From Streptomyces fodineus (lineage in GTDB: Bacteria; Actinomycetota; Actinomycetes; Streptomycetales; Streptomycetaceae), in contig NZ_CP017248.1 in NCBI RefSeq assembly GCF_001735805.1, positions 2,046,001-2,110,000 of the forward strand: DNA of 64,000 nucleotides, in the 5' to 3' direction. A program made the position numbers and the translations under genes. Below the pieces are notes generated by a model. That model was not told the DNA's origin, searched no databases, and worked only from the letters and a program-made list of their open reading frames with translations. Of this stretch, positions 35,348 through 43,345 are shown in pieces. Every line of letters starts with the position of its first letter. Within the stretch, counting starts at the first letter, position 1.

Positions 35348-37981
35348 TCAGCCGGTGCCGTGCACGGCCTCCGCAGTGACCAGGCATTCCGCGAGGGCGA
35401 TGTCGACGGCGGTGAGATCCGGTGCGTGGGAGGCGACGGGCGTCCACAGGTGGCGCAGTCCCCGTTCCAGACCGGCGGCGCGGGCGTCGCCGGCGGCGGC
35501 GAGCCTCGCGATCAGCGCGCAGCCCAGGGACAGTTGAGGGATCCGCAGCCAGGCTTCGCCCGATCCGTGCAGCTGGCCGGGGTCCCGTCCGCGGAAGGCC
35601 TGGGCCAGGTCGGGGTGTCCGTCGTCCAGGAAGATCGCTACGGCGTCCAGGCCGTCGCGGAACTCCTCGCGTGCGGCGTGGTACTGGAGGTCCTTGCGGG
35701 CGCGGAACGCCTGCCAGGCGGCGTCGGCACGGGTGTCGGGGTCCAGCAGGCCCCGCGGGACGACACGGGCACTGCGCCATACGGCCTGCTGCTGGAGTTC
35801 GGGGAGCTGGTCGAGGGCACGGGTCTGGGCGTCGAACCGGCCGACCACGCCACTCGGATCCACGTGCCCGGCCAGCAGGGCCGTGGCGGCGTTCCCCAGG
35901 AACTGGCCTACCTCGTCAAGGAGTTCTGCCTCCTCCGGGTACAACTCGCCGACGTCATAGGCGAGGCCGCCGGAGAGATACGGCAGCAGGGGGGCAGTGA
36001 GCAGCAGCGCGCACAGGGGCGCCTGCCGCCAGACGTGACGTACGGCGGCCGGGTCCGCCACCTCCCGTATCCGCAGGGCGGCGAGACCGCTGCCGGCGAG
36101 CACGGAGGCGAGTTCGCCGGAGCGCAGCGCGCTGTCGGCCGCTGCCGTGAGGGCGGTGGGCCCGGCGTCCGCGAGAACACTGCGGCACTCCGCCGGTGCC
36201 GTCTGCCTGGCTCCGCACGCCTGCAGGTCGCGTCCGCGGGCGGCCACGATCCACTGGTAGGGGATCACGTCGGTACCGCGCGGCAGCGCGCCGCGTCCGG
36301 CCAGGTACTCCGACACCCTGGCGCCGGTTCCATGGTCGACGGCGGACGTCCACGGGGACCGGCGCAGTACGAGGGTGTCGCGATCGCGCAGACGGGGCCA
36401 TCCGGGAGCGATGGGTGTGGGGGCGCCCGCTTTCAGATGCACGATCAGGGGGCCGAGGGACCGCCAGGCCGAGGGCAGCGGGATACGGCCGCTCTGGTCG
36501 ACCGTGGCCGTCAACGGCTGCTCCCACGGGGCGAAGACGGCGTACAGGCGGGCGGTCAGTTCGCCCGGGTGCCGCAGGCCCCGCAGCAGCAGTCCGCCGC
36601 CGCCGTCCGGTACGACGTCCTCCGCGATGGGCTGGGTGCGCACGGTCGCGACATGGACGCTCTCCCCCGCGACCAGCAGCCGTACCTCGGCTTTCACGCA
36701 GTCGCGTACGGTGTCCGCCAAGGCCGCCAGGGAGTACCGGAGGTCTCCTCTGCGCGTGCGGGTGCGGCGTTCCGGACGCAGGGTGTGCAGTGTCGTCCCC
36801 TCGACGACCAGTGCCAGCAAGGGGGTCACCGCCACCGCCTGTTCCGGCAGGCGGACGGTCAGGGCGCTCTCCCCGGCCAGGTCCGTCGCGTCGATGTCGA
36901 GCGGCCGGACGGACCACGTCTGGGGACTGCCGCCGAGTTCGAGACGGACCTCGGAGTGCGGGATGCGCGCCTCCACGGCGAACCGACGGACCCCGTCGCC
37001 CAGGACCAGCGTCTTGGCGATCTCGTACGGAGAGAACGCGACGACGTGCGCGGAGGCGGTGACCGGTCCGTCGGCGCCGAGGGTCAGCCGAGCGGGGGCC
37101 AGTCCTCCGTGCGGGGCGAGCAGACGCCACTCGGCGGTCGGTTCGGCCGTGATGCCCTTGGCAAGGAAGGCCGCCAGTCGGCGCCTGCGCCGGGAGCCGA
37201 CGCGGTGGACGAGGATCTCGTACGGTCCCAGAAGCGGGCGGGGTACGTCCTGCCACGGGTCGAGGAGCGCCCCGGGGGCACCGGTGTGACGGGCGAGAGG
37301 CGCCTCGTGGCCGGGGCGGCGCACTTCGGCCTGCCAGAGTCGCGCGTCCGGCTCGCCGGCGCGCCGCGGGAGCCGGAGAGCGGGCGGACGGTGCCACACG
37401 GGTGACCCGTCGTCGCCCATGAGCCAGGGCAGCGTCGCACCGCCCTCCCAGCCGAGCGGCCGTCCGGCGGCGACGTCCAGCCAGCTTCCCGCGGCGGCGG
37501 CAGAGGCCCGTATCCGTGTCACCCCGGCCAGCGACACTCGGCTCAGGGTCCAGCCGTTCCAGCCGTACGGGGTGGGCAGTTCCACGACGCCGGGGTCGGT
37601 GCCCTCGGTCTGCAAGGTGCCCGCGTGCAGGAGGAAGATCTCGGCGGCGGGAAGGGGCTCGTCCGGGGGGATGCGGTGGCCGTCGGCGTCGAAGGCCAGC
37701 AGGGCGGTGTCCGGGTCCACGACGGCCGAGACGTGGGTGGCCCTCGTCGCGTCCGTCGCCTCGACGCGGCGCACGGGGCCGGGCAGCACCCAGTAGGGCG
37801 GCCGGACCGCGAACACCTCACCGTCGGCGGACAGCTGCCAGTCCCCCGCGTCCGGCTCGCCCGGCAGGGTCAGCAGCACGCTGCCCGCGCCGGGGCCGAG
37901 ACGGAGCTCGGGGGAGGCGAGGCGCTGCGGGACGGGGCGACCGGATCGTCCGCCGCGGTCGGGACGGTCGGGGCGTGCCAT
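35348..37981 (-). CDS. Large partner of the DUF1998 helicase (C-terminal part, unknown family)
   Basis: 877 aa if started at the ATG at 37981, which has only a weak ribosome binding site. It has beta-rich repeats in the first half (SVLLTLPGEPDAGDWQLSAD, then several VRLELGGS-like strands) and a helical C-terminal third (ALCALLLTAPLLPYLSGGLA). No catalytic motif was recognised. The upstream gene runs in another frame and overlaps by 112 nt. Homology-like texture passes smoothly from that frame to this one near a G5 run at 37910-37914, so both may be one protein of about 1000 aa broken by an indel. It is followed 81 nt later by the helicase gene. Confidence 0.65.
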   Translation of the reverse strand: MARPDRPDRGGRSGRPVPQRLASPELRLGPGAGSVLLTLPGEPDAGDWQLSADGEVFAVRPPYWVLPGPVRRVEATDATRATHVSAVVDPDTALLAFDADGHRIPPDEPLPAAEIFLLHAGTLQTEGTDPGVVELPTPYGWNGWTLSRVSLAGVTRIRASAAAAGSWLDVAAGRPLGWEGGATLPWLMGDDGSPVWHRPPALRLPRRAGEPDARLWQAEVRRPGHEAPLARHTGAPGALLDPWQDVPRPLLGPYEILVHRVGSRRRRRLAAFLAKGITAEPTAEWRLLAPHGGLAPARLTLGADGPVTASAHVVAFSPYEIAKTLVLGDGVRRFAVEARIPHSEVRLELGGSPQTWSVRPLDIDATDLAGESALTVRLPEQAVAVTPLLALVVEGTTLHTLRPERRTRTRRGDLRYSLAALADTVRDCVKAEVRLLVAGESVHVATVRTQPIAEDVVPDGGGGLLLRGLRHPGELTARLYAVFAPWEQPLTATVDQSGRIPLPSAWRSLGPLIVHLKAGAPTPIAPGWPRLRDRDTLVLRRSPWTSAVDHGTGARVSEYLAGRGALPRGTDVIPYQWIVAARGRDLQACGARQTAPAECRSVLADAGPTALTAAADSALRSGELASVLAGSGLAALRIREVADPAAVRHVWRQAPLCALLLTAPLLPYLSGGLAYDVGELYPEEAELLDEVGQFLGNAATALLAGHVDPSGVVGRFDAQTRALDQLPELQQQAVWRSARVVPRGLLDPDTRADAAWQAFRARKDLQYHAAREEFRDGLDAVAIFLDDGHPDLAQAFRGRDPGQLHGSGEAWLRIPQLSLGCALIARLAAAGDARAAGLERGLRHLWTPVASHAPDLTAVDIALAECLVTAEAVHGTG

Positions 37982-38352
37982 GTCCAGCCCAGCGAGCGGG
38001 CGGCCTCGTGCGCGGCGCGACTCCATTCGCCGGCGCTCTCCGGAGCGGCTCCGTGTGCCCCCAGGTCGGGGCGTGCCGCGAGCACGCGCGCGTGTGCTTC
38101 GGCCACCAGGCACGGGAGTTCCGGACCGTCGGCCAGTGCCACGGTGTGGACCGCGCAGGCGGGCCAGCGTGCGAAGACCGTGTCGCGCGGGAGGTCGGAG
38201 TGGTCCGCGAGCAGCCGGTACGCCACGAGCGCCTCCAGGACGAGCGCGGTCCGTACGGCGGCGGCCGGTTCCAGTCCGCCGGCGGGCGGCTCCCCCGCCT
38301 CGCGCCAGGCCCGCTCGCAGTCGTCCAGCAACTGCGTGGGGTCAACCAGCAT
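37870..38352 (-). CDS. N-terminal part of the helicase partner protein
   Basis: 160 aa as read. It starts MLVDPTQLLDDCERAWREAG after a GGGAGGGG ribosome binding site and is strongly helical and coding in character up to about residue 140. The last 25 residues (VAPSRSASPPPSSVSAPARA and CC) look like out-of-frame reading. Adding one base to the G5 run at 37910-37914 would join it to the next gene as SASPPPELRLGPGAG. This is either a real frameshift mutation, a programmed shift, or a sequence error. It heads the minus-strand helicase unit. Confidence 0.6.
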   Translation of the reverse strand: MLVDPTQLLDDCERAWREAGEPPAGGLEPAAAVRTALVLEALVAYRLLADHSDLPRDTVFARWPACAVHTVALADGPELPCLVAEAHARVLAARPDLGAHGAAPESAGEWSRAAHEAARSLGWTWHAPTVPTAADDPVAPSRSASPPPSSVSAPARAACC

Positions 38353-38422
38353 GTCCCGCCCCTCCCGACTCGGACGTACGCGATCTCGCCCGGGACCGAC
38401 CATCGTCGTACGTTCTACCATT

Positions 38423-38460
38423 CGTTCACATAAGGAGTATGGGGAATCCGCAGGTGAACG
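38423..38460. promoter_or_regulatory. Inverted repeat CGTTCAC / GTGAACG in a divergent control region
   Basis: Perfect 7-bp arms CGTTCAC (38423-38429) and GTGAACG (38454-38460) flank 24 bp. They lie between the divergent helicase-partner and sigma-factor-like genes, and the arm centres are 31 bp apart (three helical turns). The half-site GTGAAC also occurs at the ParA operators and at 62325 and 63520. Confidence 0.45.
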
Positions 38461-38557
38461 GTGCGCTCTACCCGGGGCGTGACTGATTGTCAGTGGTGGG
38501 TGGTGCAATGCGAGATGGCTCGTCGCACCGCAGTACCGCACATGGGGGGGCACGCTG

Positions 38558-40255
38558 ATGAGGACCGACATCGAGGCCGCGACGCAGGCCGTGCTGCACG
38601 AGGCACTGGTGACCGCCGCGGGGCCGCAGCGAACCCTGACTCCGGTGGCCTTGCGGGGGCTTCTGGTCGGCGTGGCCACCGCGGTGGCGGCCGAGGCGCT
38701 GGGCCGGGTGATGGCGGAGGGGGTCGCACTGCCTCCGGCCGCGGTGGCCGCGTTCGGTCTGGGAGGCGGTTCGACGGCACCGGTCGCGCCAGGACTTCCC
38801 CCGACCACGCGGACATTGAGCGACACACCGGGTGAACGCCAGGTACCAGCGGGGCCGGAGCCGGAGCCGGAACCACGCAGACCACCGCACTTCACTGTTG
38901 AGCTGCACCAGGACAGCAGGCTGGACCTTTCCGCGTTGACCGTGCGAGCGCTCGGTCCCGCTGTTCCCTCCGCCCCGCCTTCGCCGCGCCCCCGCCCCGA
39001 GCCCGTTGCCGAGTCCCCGGAGGAGGACGATTCCCCACGTCAAGCCGTGGGCGACTCTTTCACGCATTACCGCAAGGAGATCGGCAGGTTCCCGCTGCTG
39101 TCCCGGCAGCAGGAGGCGGAACTGGCCCAGGCCGTCGAGGCGGGACTGCTGGCTCGCGCGCGGTTGGACGAGGCTGGCAGGAAGCTCCATCCGAAGCTGC
39201 GGCGTGAGCTGGAACAGCTGGTCCGGCTCGGGGAAGTGGCGTTCACGGAGTTCGCCCAGGCGAACATGCGGCTGGTGGTGAGTATGGCCACCTGGTACAC
39301 AGGGCGCGGTCTGGACCTCCTGGATCTGATCCAGGAGGGCAACCTCGGTCTGCTGCGCGCCATCGAGAAGTTCGACCACCTCAAGGGGCACAAGTTCTCG
39401 ACGTACGCCGTCCCGTGGATCCGGCAGGCGATCACACGGGCCCTGGCGGACAAGGGCCGCACGATACGCATCCCCGTCCACGCGCACGAAACCCTGGCCG
39501 CGCTACGGAAGGCGGCACGGGAGTCGGGGTACGACTCACCCGCCGACGCTCTCCCCACGGTGGCCGCCCGCGCGGGTGTCACCGTCGACGAGGCGCACGA
39601 CCTACTTGCCCGGGTCCGCCGAATACTCCCTCTGGAAAACCTGACCGAGTCCATCGGTGACGACGCCTTGCACGAAGAAGCGGACCGGAGCATTCAGGGC
39701 CCGCACTGGACCGAACCGGACTTCTACTACGGTGATCTGTCCCCGGAAGAAGTCCGTGAGCTGCTCGGCTGCCTCTCCGAACGAGAGCGCCAGGTGATGA
39801 CCCTCCGGCTCGGACTCGACGACGGCCCCGAGCTCACCCTCGAAGCAATCGGAGCGGAGCTGAACCTCACCCGGGAGCGGATCCGCCAGATCGAGTCCAA
39901 GGCCTTGGCGAAGCTGCGAGGGCGGATCAACGAGAACCGCATCCGCGCCGCCCGTCCGGTCCGCGAGCCGTCGCGCGCCGTACCGAGCGACGTGGACGGG
40001 CCGCCCAGCGACACGGACGGGCCGCCCCCCGAGTTCGCCTCCGACGTCCCCTGTGTGCGCCGAAAGGTCTACAGGCCCGGAGGATTCATCGTGGTCGGCC
40101 ATCAGAGGATTCACGTGGGCATGCAGTGGCATGCCAGGACCGTCACCGTCCAGGTGGCGGACAAATGGTTCCGGGTGATGCACGACGGGTGCGAGATCAC
40201 GACCGTCCGTCGCCACCGCACGGGAGTCGGCAAGATCCATGGGGCTCCGGACTGA
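38558..40255 (+). CDS. Sigma-70-family protein with extra N- and C-terminal domains
   Basis: A 565-aa protein. Residues 1-160 are a helical region plus Pro-rich linker. From about 167 on it is a group 1/2-like sigma factor: region 1.2 ([20 protein letters not shown]), region 2 ([18 protein letters not shown] and [18 protein letters not shown]), region 3 and region 4 ([20 protein letters not shown]). After an acidic linker the last 75 residues ([20 protein letters not shown] and GRTV-like [17 protein letters not shown]) resemble the C-terminal beta-barrel of IS481-type transposases. Such a tail is unusual for a sigma factor. It is divergent from the DUF1998 helicase unit and may direct its transcription. 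Confidence 0.85.
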   Translation: MRTDIEAATQAVLHEALVTAAGPQRTLTPVALRGLLVGVATAVAAEALGRVMAEGVALPPAAVAAFGLGGGSTAPVAPGLPPTTRTLSDTPGERQVPAGPEPEPEPRRPPHFTVELHQDSRLDLSALTVRALGPAVPSAPPSPRPRPEPVAESPEEDDSPRQAVGDSFTHYRKEIGRFPLLSRQQEAELAQAVEAGLLARARLDEAGRKLHPKLRRELEQLVRLGEVAFTEFAQANMRLVVSMATWYTGRGLDLLDLIQEGNLGLLRAIEKFDHLKGHKFSTYAVPWIRQAITRALADKGRTIRIPVHAHETLAALRKAARESGYDSPADALPTVAARAGVTVDEAHDLLARVRRILPLENLTESIGDDALHEEADRSIQGPHWTEPDFYYGDLSPEEVRELLGCLSERERQVMTLRLGLDDGPELTLEAIGAELNLTRERIRQIESKALAKLRGRINENRIRAARPVREPSRAVPSDVDGPPSDTDGPPPEFASDVPCVRRKVYRPGGFIVVGHQRIHVGMQWHARTVTVQVADKWFRVMHDGCEITTVRRHRTGVGKIHGAPD

Positions 40256-40272
40256 GGCGATGCCGGAGCCCC
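40241..40272. terminator. Hairpin between convergent sigma and UvrD-like genes
   Basis: A perfect 10-bp inverted repeat GGGGCTCCGG / CCGGAGCCCC with a 12-nt loop spans the sigma-like stop codon and precedes the 3' end of the helicase gene. It is a good bidirectional terminator candidate. Confidence 0.65.
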
Positions 40273-40282
40273 CCGCGCGGCG

Positions 40283-42439
40283 TCACGCCGCGAGGAACTC
40301 ACTGGCCCGCCCGCTGTACGACACGTACAGCGCCTCCCGCGCCCGGGTGCAGGCGACGAACAGCAGGCACCGCTCGGCGGCCAGGTCGGTGGTGTGCTGG
40401 ATGCGGTCCACCTCGGCCGGGGTGACGGCCGGCGCGAACGGGAAGGCGGACCGGCTGACCCCGGCAACGGCGACGCACCGGTACTCCAGCCCCTTCATGC
40501 TGTGCAGCGTCGACACCCGTACCCCGACCGCGCTCTCCGGTTCCCCGTCCCGCACCCGCACCACGGGGATGCCGGCCGCGGCGAGGCGGTCGCCGAGCTT
40601 GCCCGCCAGCATGTTGAAGCGGGCGCAGACCGCGATGTCCGAGGGCGCGACCGCGGCGTCCATCCATCCGCGCACCTGCCGGACGACGGCGTCGGCTTCC
40701 TCGTTCTCACTCCCGTGCCCCTCGCACACGGGCTGTGCGCCGTGCAGCAGCGAGCGGTATCCGGTGAGGGTGTCGTGGGCGTCGCCGGTCAGGTCGGCGA
40801 CGGGCTCGCTGTCGAGCAGGCCGCGGGCCCAGCGCAGGATCTCCTCGGTGGAGCGGTAGTTGACGCGCAGTCGTCCGCTGCGTCCCGCGACGGAGATGCC
40901 GAGGGAGCGCAGCGAGACCCGGGCGTCGTAGATCCGCTGGTGCGGGTCGCCGGTGACGAACAGGTCGTCGGGGCCTTCGGGGGCCAGGACGCGCAGCAGC
41001 CGCCACTGCGCCGGGTGCAGGTCCTGCGCCTCGTCCACGACGACATGGTCGTACGACGGTCCCGCGCCCGGTTTGTCGCGCAGCAGCCGGGTGGCCTCGG
41101 CGCAGACCTGGAGCCAGGTGTGCGCCCGGTCACGAGCCAGGCCGTCCTCGAACAGGGTCACGGCCTGCCAGACGCGCCGCCGCTGGGTCTGCCCGAGCGC
41201 GCTGCCGCGTCCACGCCGCTCGCACGCCAGGTACTCGTCCTCGCTCCGCAGGTCCTGGGCGAGTATCACGTGCCGGTACTCCTGGGACAGGAACGCCTCG
41301 TTCCAGGGCAGTTCGAGGCGGCGGGCCACGCGCTGCCAGCGGGTCCGCTCGTCCCGGTCACCGAGTGCGGTCCCCGGGTTGCCGCGCAACTGCCGCACGA
41401 CGCGGTGGGCGACGGCGTCGACGGTGGTGACGTCGACACGGGCGAGCAGCGCCGGGTCGTGGTCGAGCAGCAGGGCGAGGCTGCTCTGGAGGGAGCGAGC
41501 CAGGGCTCCGGTGTAGGTGGTGAGGAGGACGCGTGTGTCGGGTGACCGGTGCAGGAGGTGCTTGACCCGGTGCAGGGCGACGACCGTCTTTCCGGTGCCG
41601 GGGCCTCCGGTGATCTGGGCGGGACCGGCATAGGCGGGCCGGTAAGCGATGCGCCGCTGGGTGGGGTGGAGGAAGATCCGCCACGCGGCGAAGGGCTTGG
41701 TCAGGATGTCGGCGAGTTCGTCGGGGCCGGTGACGAGCGCGATGCGGCTGCGGGTGCGGGTGACGGCGGCGGCCAGGTCGTCCCCGGCGGTGTCCTCCCC
41801 CGCCGCGCCCTCGGCGACGGTCGTCTTCTGGCGTACGGCCACGAGGTCCCTGTAGATGTCGTCGGGGTCGAGGCCCTCGGCGAGCAGCCACAGCGCCTCG
41901 TACTGGTCCTCCGGCATCAGCGACCCGAACGCCTCCAGCTGCGCCTTGCCGGTGACGGTGCGTGCGGCGCGCAGGGTGACGTCGTCGACGCCGAGGTGCC
42001 GCAGGACGGTGTCCGACCAGGGGGCGAACAGGAGTGTGGGGGCCGCGGCGGCCTCCTGAGCGAAGAGCGGGGTGATCTGCTCCATGGCGGTCAGGTCACG
42101 TACTTCGAGGCAGCGGGTCACGGAGTTGACCGTGTAGAGCCGTCTGCGGGCCCAGGAGTAGGCCTTGTCGTGGGGGACGACGTGGACGAAGACGAAGAGG
42201 TCGCTGCCGTCGTCGGGCGCGAGCAGCACTATCCGCAGGCCGTCGTCGACGCGGATGGTCCGCATCCGCGGGTCGCGCGAGCTCACCACCGATTCCAGGT
42301 GCAGCCCCTTGTCCGCGTGGAGTTGCGGGACCGTCAGCTGCTGGAACTTGGCCATCGCCTTGTGGACGCGGGAGCGGGCCGGCTTGTCCAGCCGGTCGAC
42401 GCCCTCCCAGAACGTGTTGGTGATCGCGATCTGCGGCAT
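40283..42439 (-). CDS. RelE-like domain fused to a UvrD/Rep-type helicase
   Basis: 718 aa with the start at the ATG at 42439 (AAGGGTGGGG upstream). Residues 1-105 have the RelE/ParE-toxin-like fold pattern: FWEGVDRLDKPARSRVHKAM, MRTIRVDDGLRIVLLA and DLFVFVHVVPHDKAYSWA. A linker leads to a superfamily 1 helicase with Walker A GGPGTGKT at 278-285, DEAQD in DHVVVDEAQDLHPAQW, VTGDPHQRIYDARVSLRSLG, VSTLHSMKGLEYRCVAVAGV and a C-terminal FVACTRAREALYVSYSG. Similar fusions are usually called UvrD-helicase-domain proteins. The role may be RNA- or DNA-directed stress or phage response. Confidence 0.85.
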   Translation of the reverse strand: MPQIAITNTFWEGVDRLDKPARSRVHKAMAKFQQLTVPQLHADKGLHLESVVSSRDPRMRTIRVDDGLRIVLLAPDDGSDLFVFVHVVPHDKAYSWARRRLYTVNSVTRCLEVRDLTAMEQITPLFAQEAAAAPTLLFAPWSDTVLRHLGVDDVTLRAARTVTGKAQLEAFGSLMPEDQYEALWLLAEGLDPDDIYRDLVAVRQKTTVAEGAAGEDTAGDDLAAAVTRTRSRIALVTGPDELADILTKPFAAWRIFLHPTQRRIAYRPAYAGPAQITGGPGTGKTVVALHRVKHLLHRSPDTRVLLTTYTGALARSLQSSLALLLDHDPALLARVDVTTVDAVAHRVVRQLRGNPGTALGDRDERTRWQRVARRLELPWNEAFLSQEYRHVILAQDLRSEDEYLACERRGRGSALGQTQRRRVWQAVTLFEDGLARDRAHTWLQVCAEATRLLRDKPGAGPSYDHVVVDEAQDLHPAQWRLLRVLAPEGPDDLFVTGDPHQRIYDARVSLRSLGISVAGRSGRLRVNYRSTEEILRWARGLLDSEPVADLTGDAHDTLTGYRSLLHGAQPVCEGHGSENEEADAVVRQVRGWMDAAVAPSDIAVCARFNMLAGKLGDRLAAAGIPVVRVRDGEPESAVGVRVSTLHSMKGLEYRCVAVAGVSRSAFPFAPAVTPAEVDRIQHTTDLAAERCLLFVACTRAREALYVSYSGRASEFLAA

Positions 42440-42476
42440 GTTCCCCACCCTTCGACAACACCGACCGACAGAGTAT

Positions 42477-42508
42477 CCGTTGACTCAGTTTACGAAAACC
42501 TCCATGAT
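42477..42508 (+). promoter_or_regulatory. Promoter with TTGACT -35, overlapping a conserved motif
   Basis: TTGACT (42480-42485), 17 nt, then CATGAT (42503-42508) points to the frameshifted gene at 42567. The -35 lies inside CCGTTGACTCAGTTTACG (42477-42494), an 18-bp motif found again at 62325-62342 and 63520-63537. Confidence 0.55.
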
Positions 42509-42566
42509 TCGTCACAGGAGTGCCGCACGACACAGGGGCATCGCGAGCGCGGGGGTTGTTGGGGAG

Positions 42567-43278
42567 ATGACACTGCTGGAACCGGATACGGACGGCCAAC
42601 TCGCCCTGGAAGACGACTACGTGGACATCTTCGATCTGGCCGGTGACCCTCTGGACGCGGCCGTGGCCCGGCTGAAGGCGGGCGTGAAGCCGACCGCCGA
42701 GGACATCACCCCTGCTCACCGAGGCGGCCCGCACCGCGCAGCGCGCCTTCGAGGAGGTCGGCGCGGCGAACGACGTACTTGACGACGCCTCGGACCTGGG
42801 CGAGGACCTGACGACCGCACTCGCGGAGACCCTGCGGCGCCGGGCCCGGGTCGAGGTCCCGGCACTGCTCGGCGCCCTGCCGGCCCAGGCGGCGCGCGTC
42901 GAACGCTCCGAGGCCGTCCGTACGATCGCCAACCGCATCCTCGGCAACGATGGACCGGACGAGCCGGCCACTCTGGACTCCGTCCCCGCTCTCACCGCCG
43001 ACCTGCTGCCCCGCGTGCCGTCCGTGTACGACGACGAGGAAGAGCTGGGCGCGAGCCTCGCCGACCTGTGGGAACGTCAGGAACGCCTGGAACGGGTTCA
43101 GGACCGGGTGCGCGGGGAGCGGGTGGAACAGGTCGCGGCGCACCTGGTCTCACTCACGGCACGGATCGTCGACCGAGCCTTCATGGAAGCCCGGTTCACC
43201 CGGGCGGCACTGGACGAGATGGACCGGGCCCACGCGCTGTGGTGCGCGTGCCTGGACGAGGGCTTGAAACGCCCCTGA
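42567..43278 (+). pseudogene. Helical hypothetical protein broken by a one-base frameshift
   Basis: The frame from ATG 42567 reads MTLLEPDTDGQLALEDDYVD up to VKPTAEDIT, and coding then continues in the +1 frame as LLTEAARTAQRAFEEVGAAN through to LWCACLDEGLKRP (TGA at 43276-43278). Removing one C from the C4 run at 42709-42712 restores a single 236-aa, almost entirely helical, acidic protein. The family is not recognised. It is divergent from the RelE-UvrD gene and 67 nt upstream of the DUF262 gene, so it may belong to either unit. It could be a true mutation or an assembly error. Confidence 0.65.
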
Positions 43279-43345
43279 CTGTCAGCGGGAAGCCCTAAGG
43301 TCCTTCCCACGCGCTACGACCGAACCGATCACCGAGGGGGACGCC

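Noticed and set aside
33188..37405. Very long plus-strand open frame antisense to the helicase unit
   Set aside because: The translation is repetitive Gly/Arg/Val-rich with no domains, while the minus strand has intact helicase motifs. It is an artefact of high GC.
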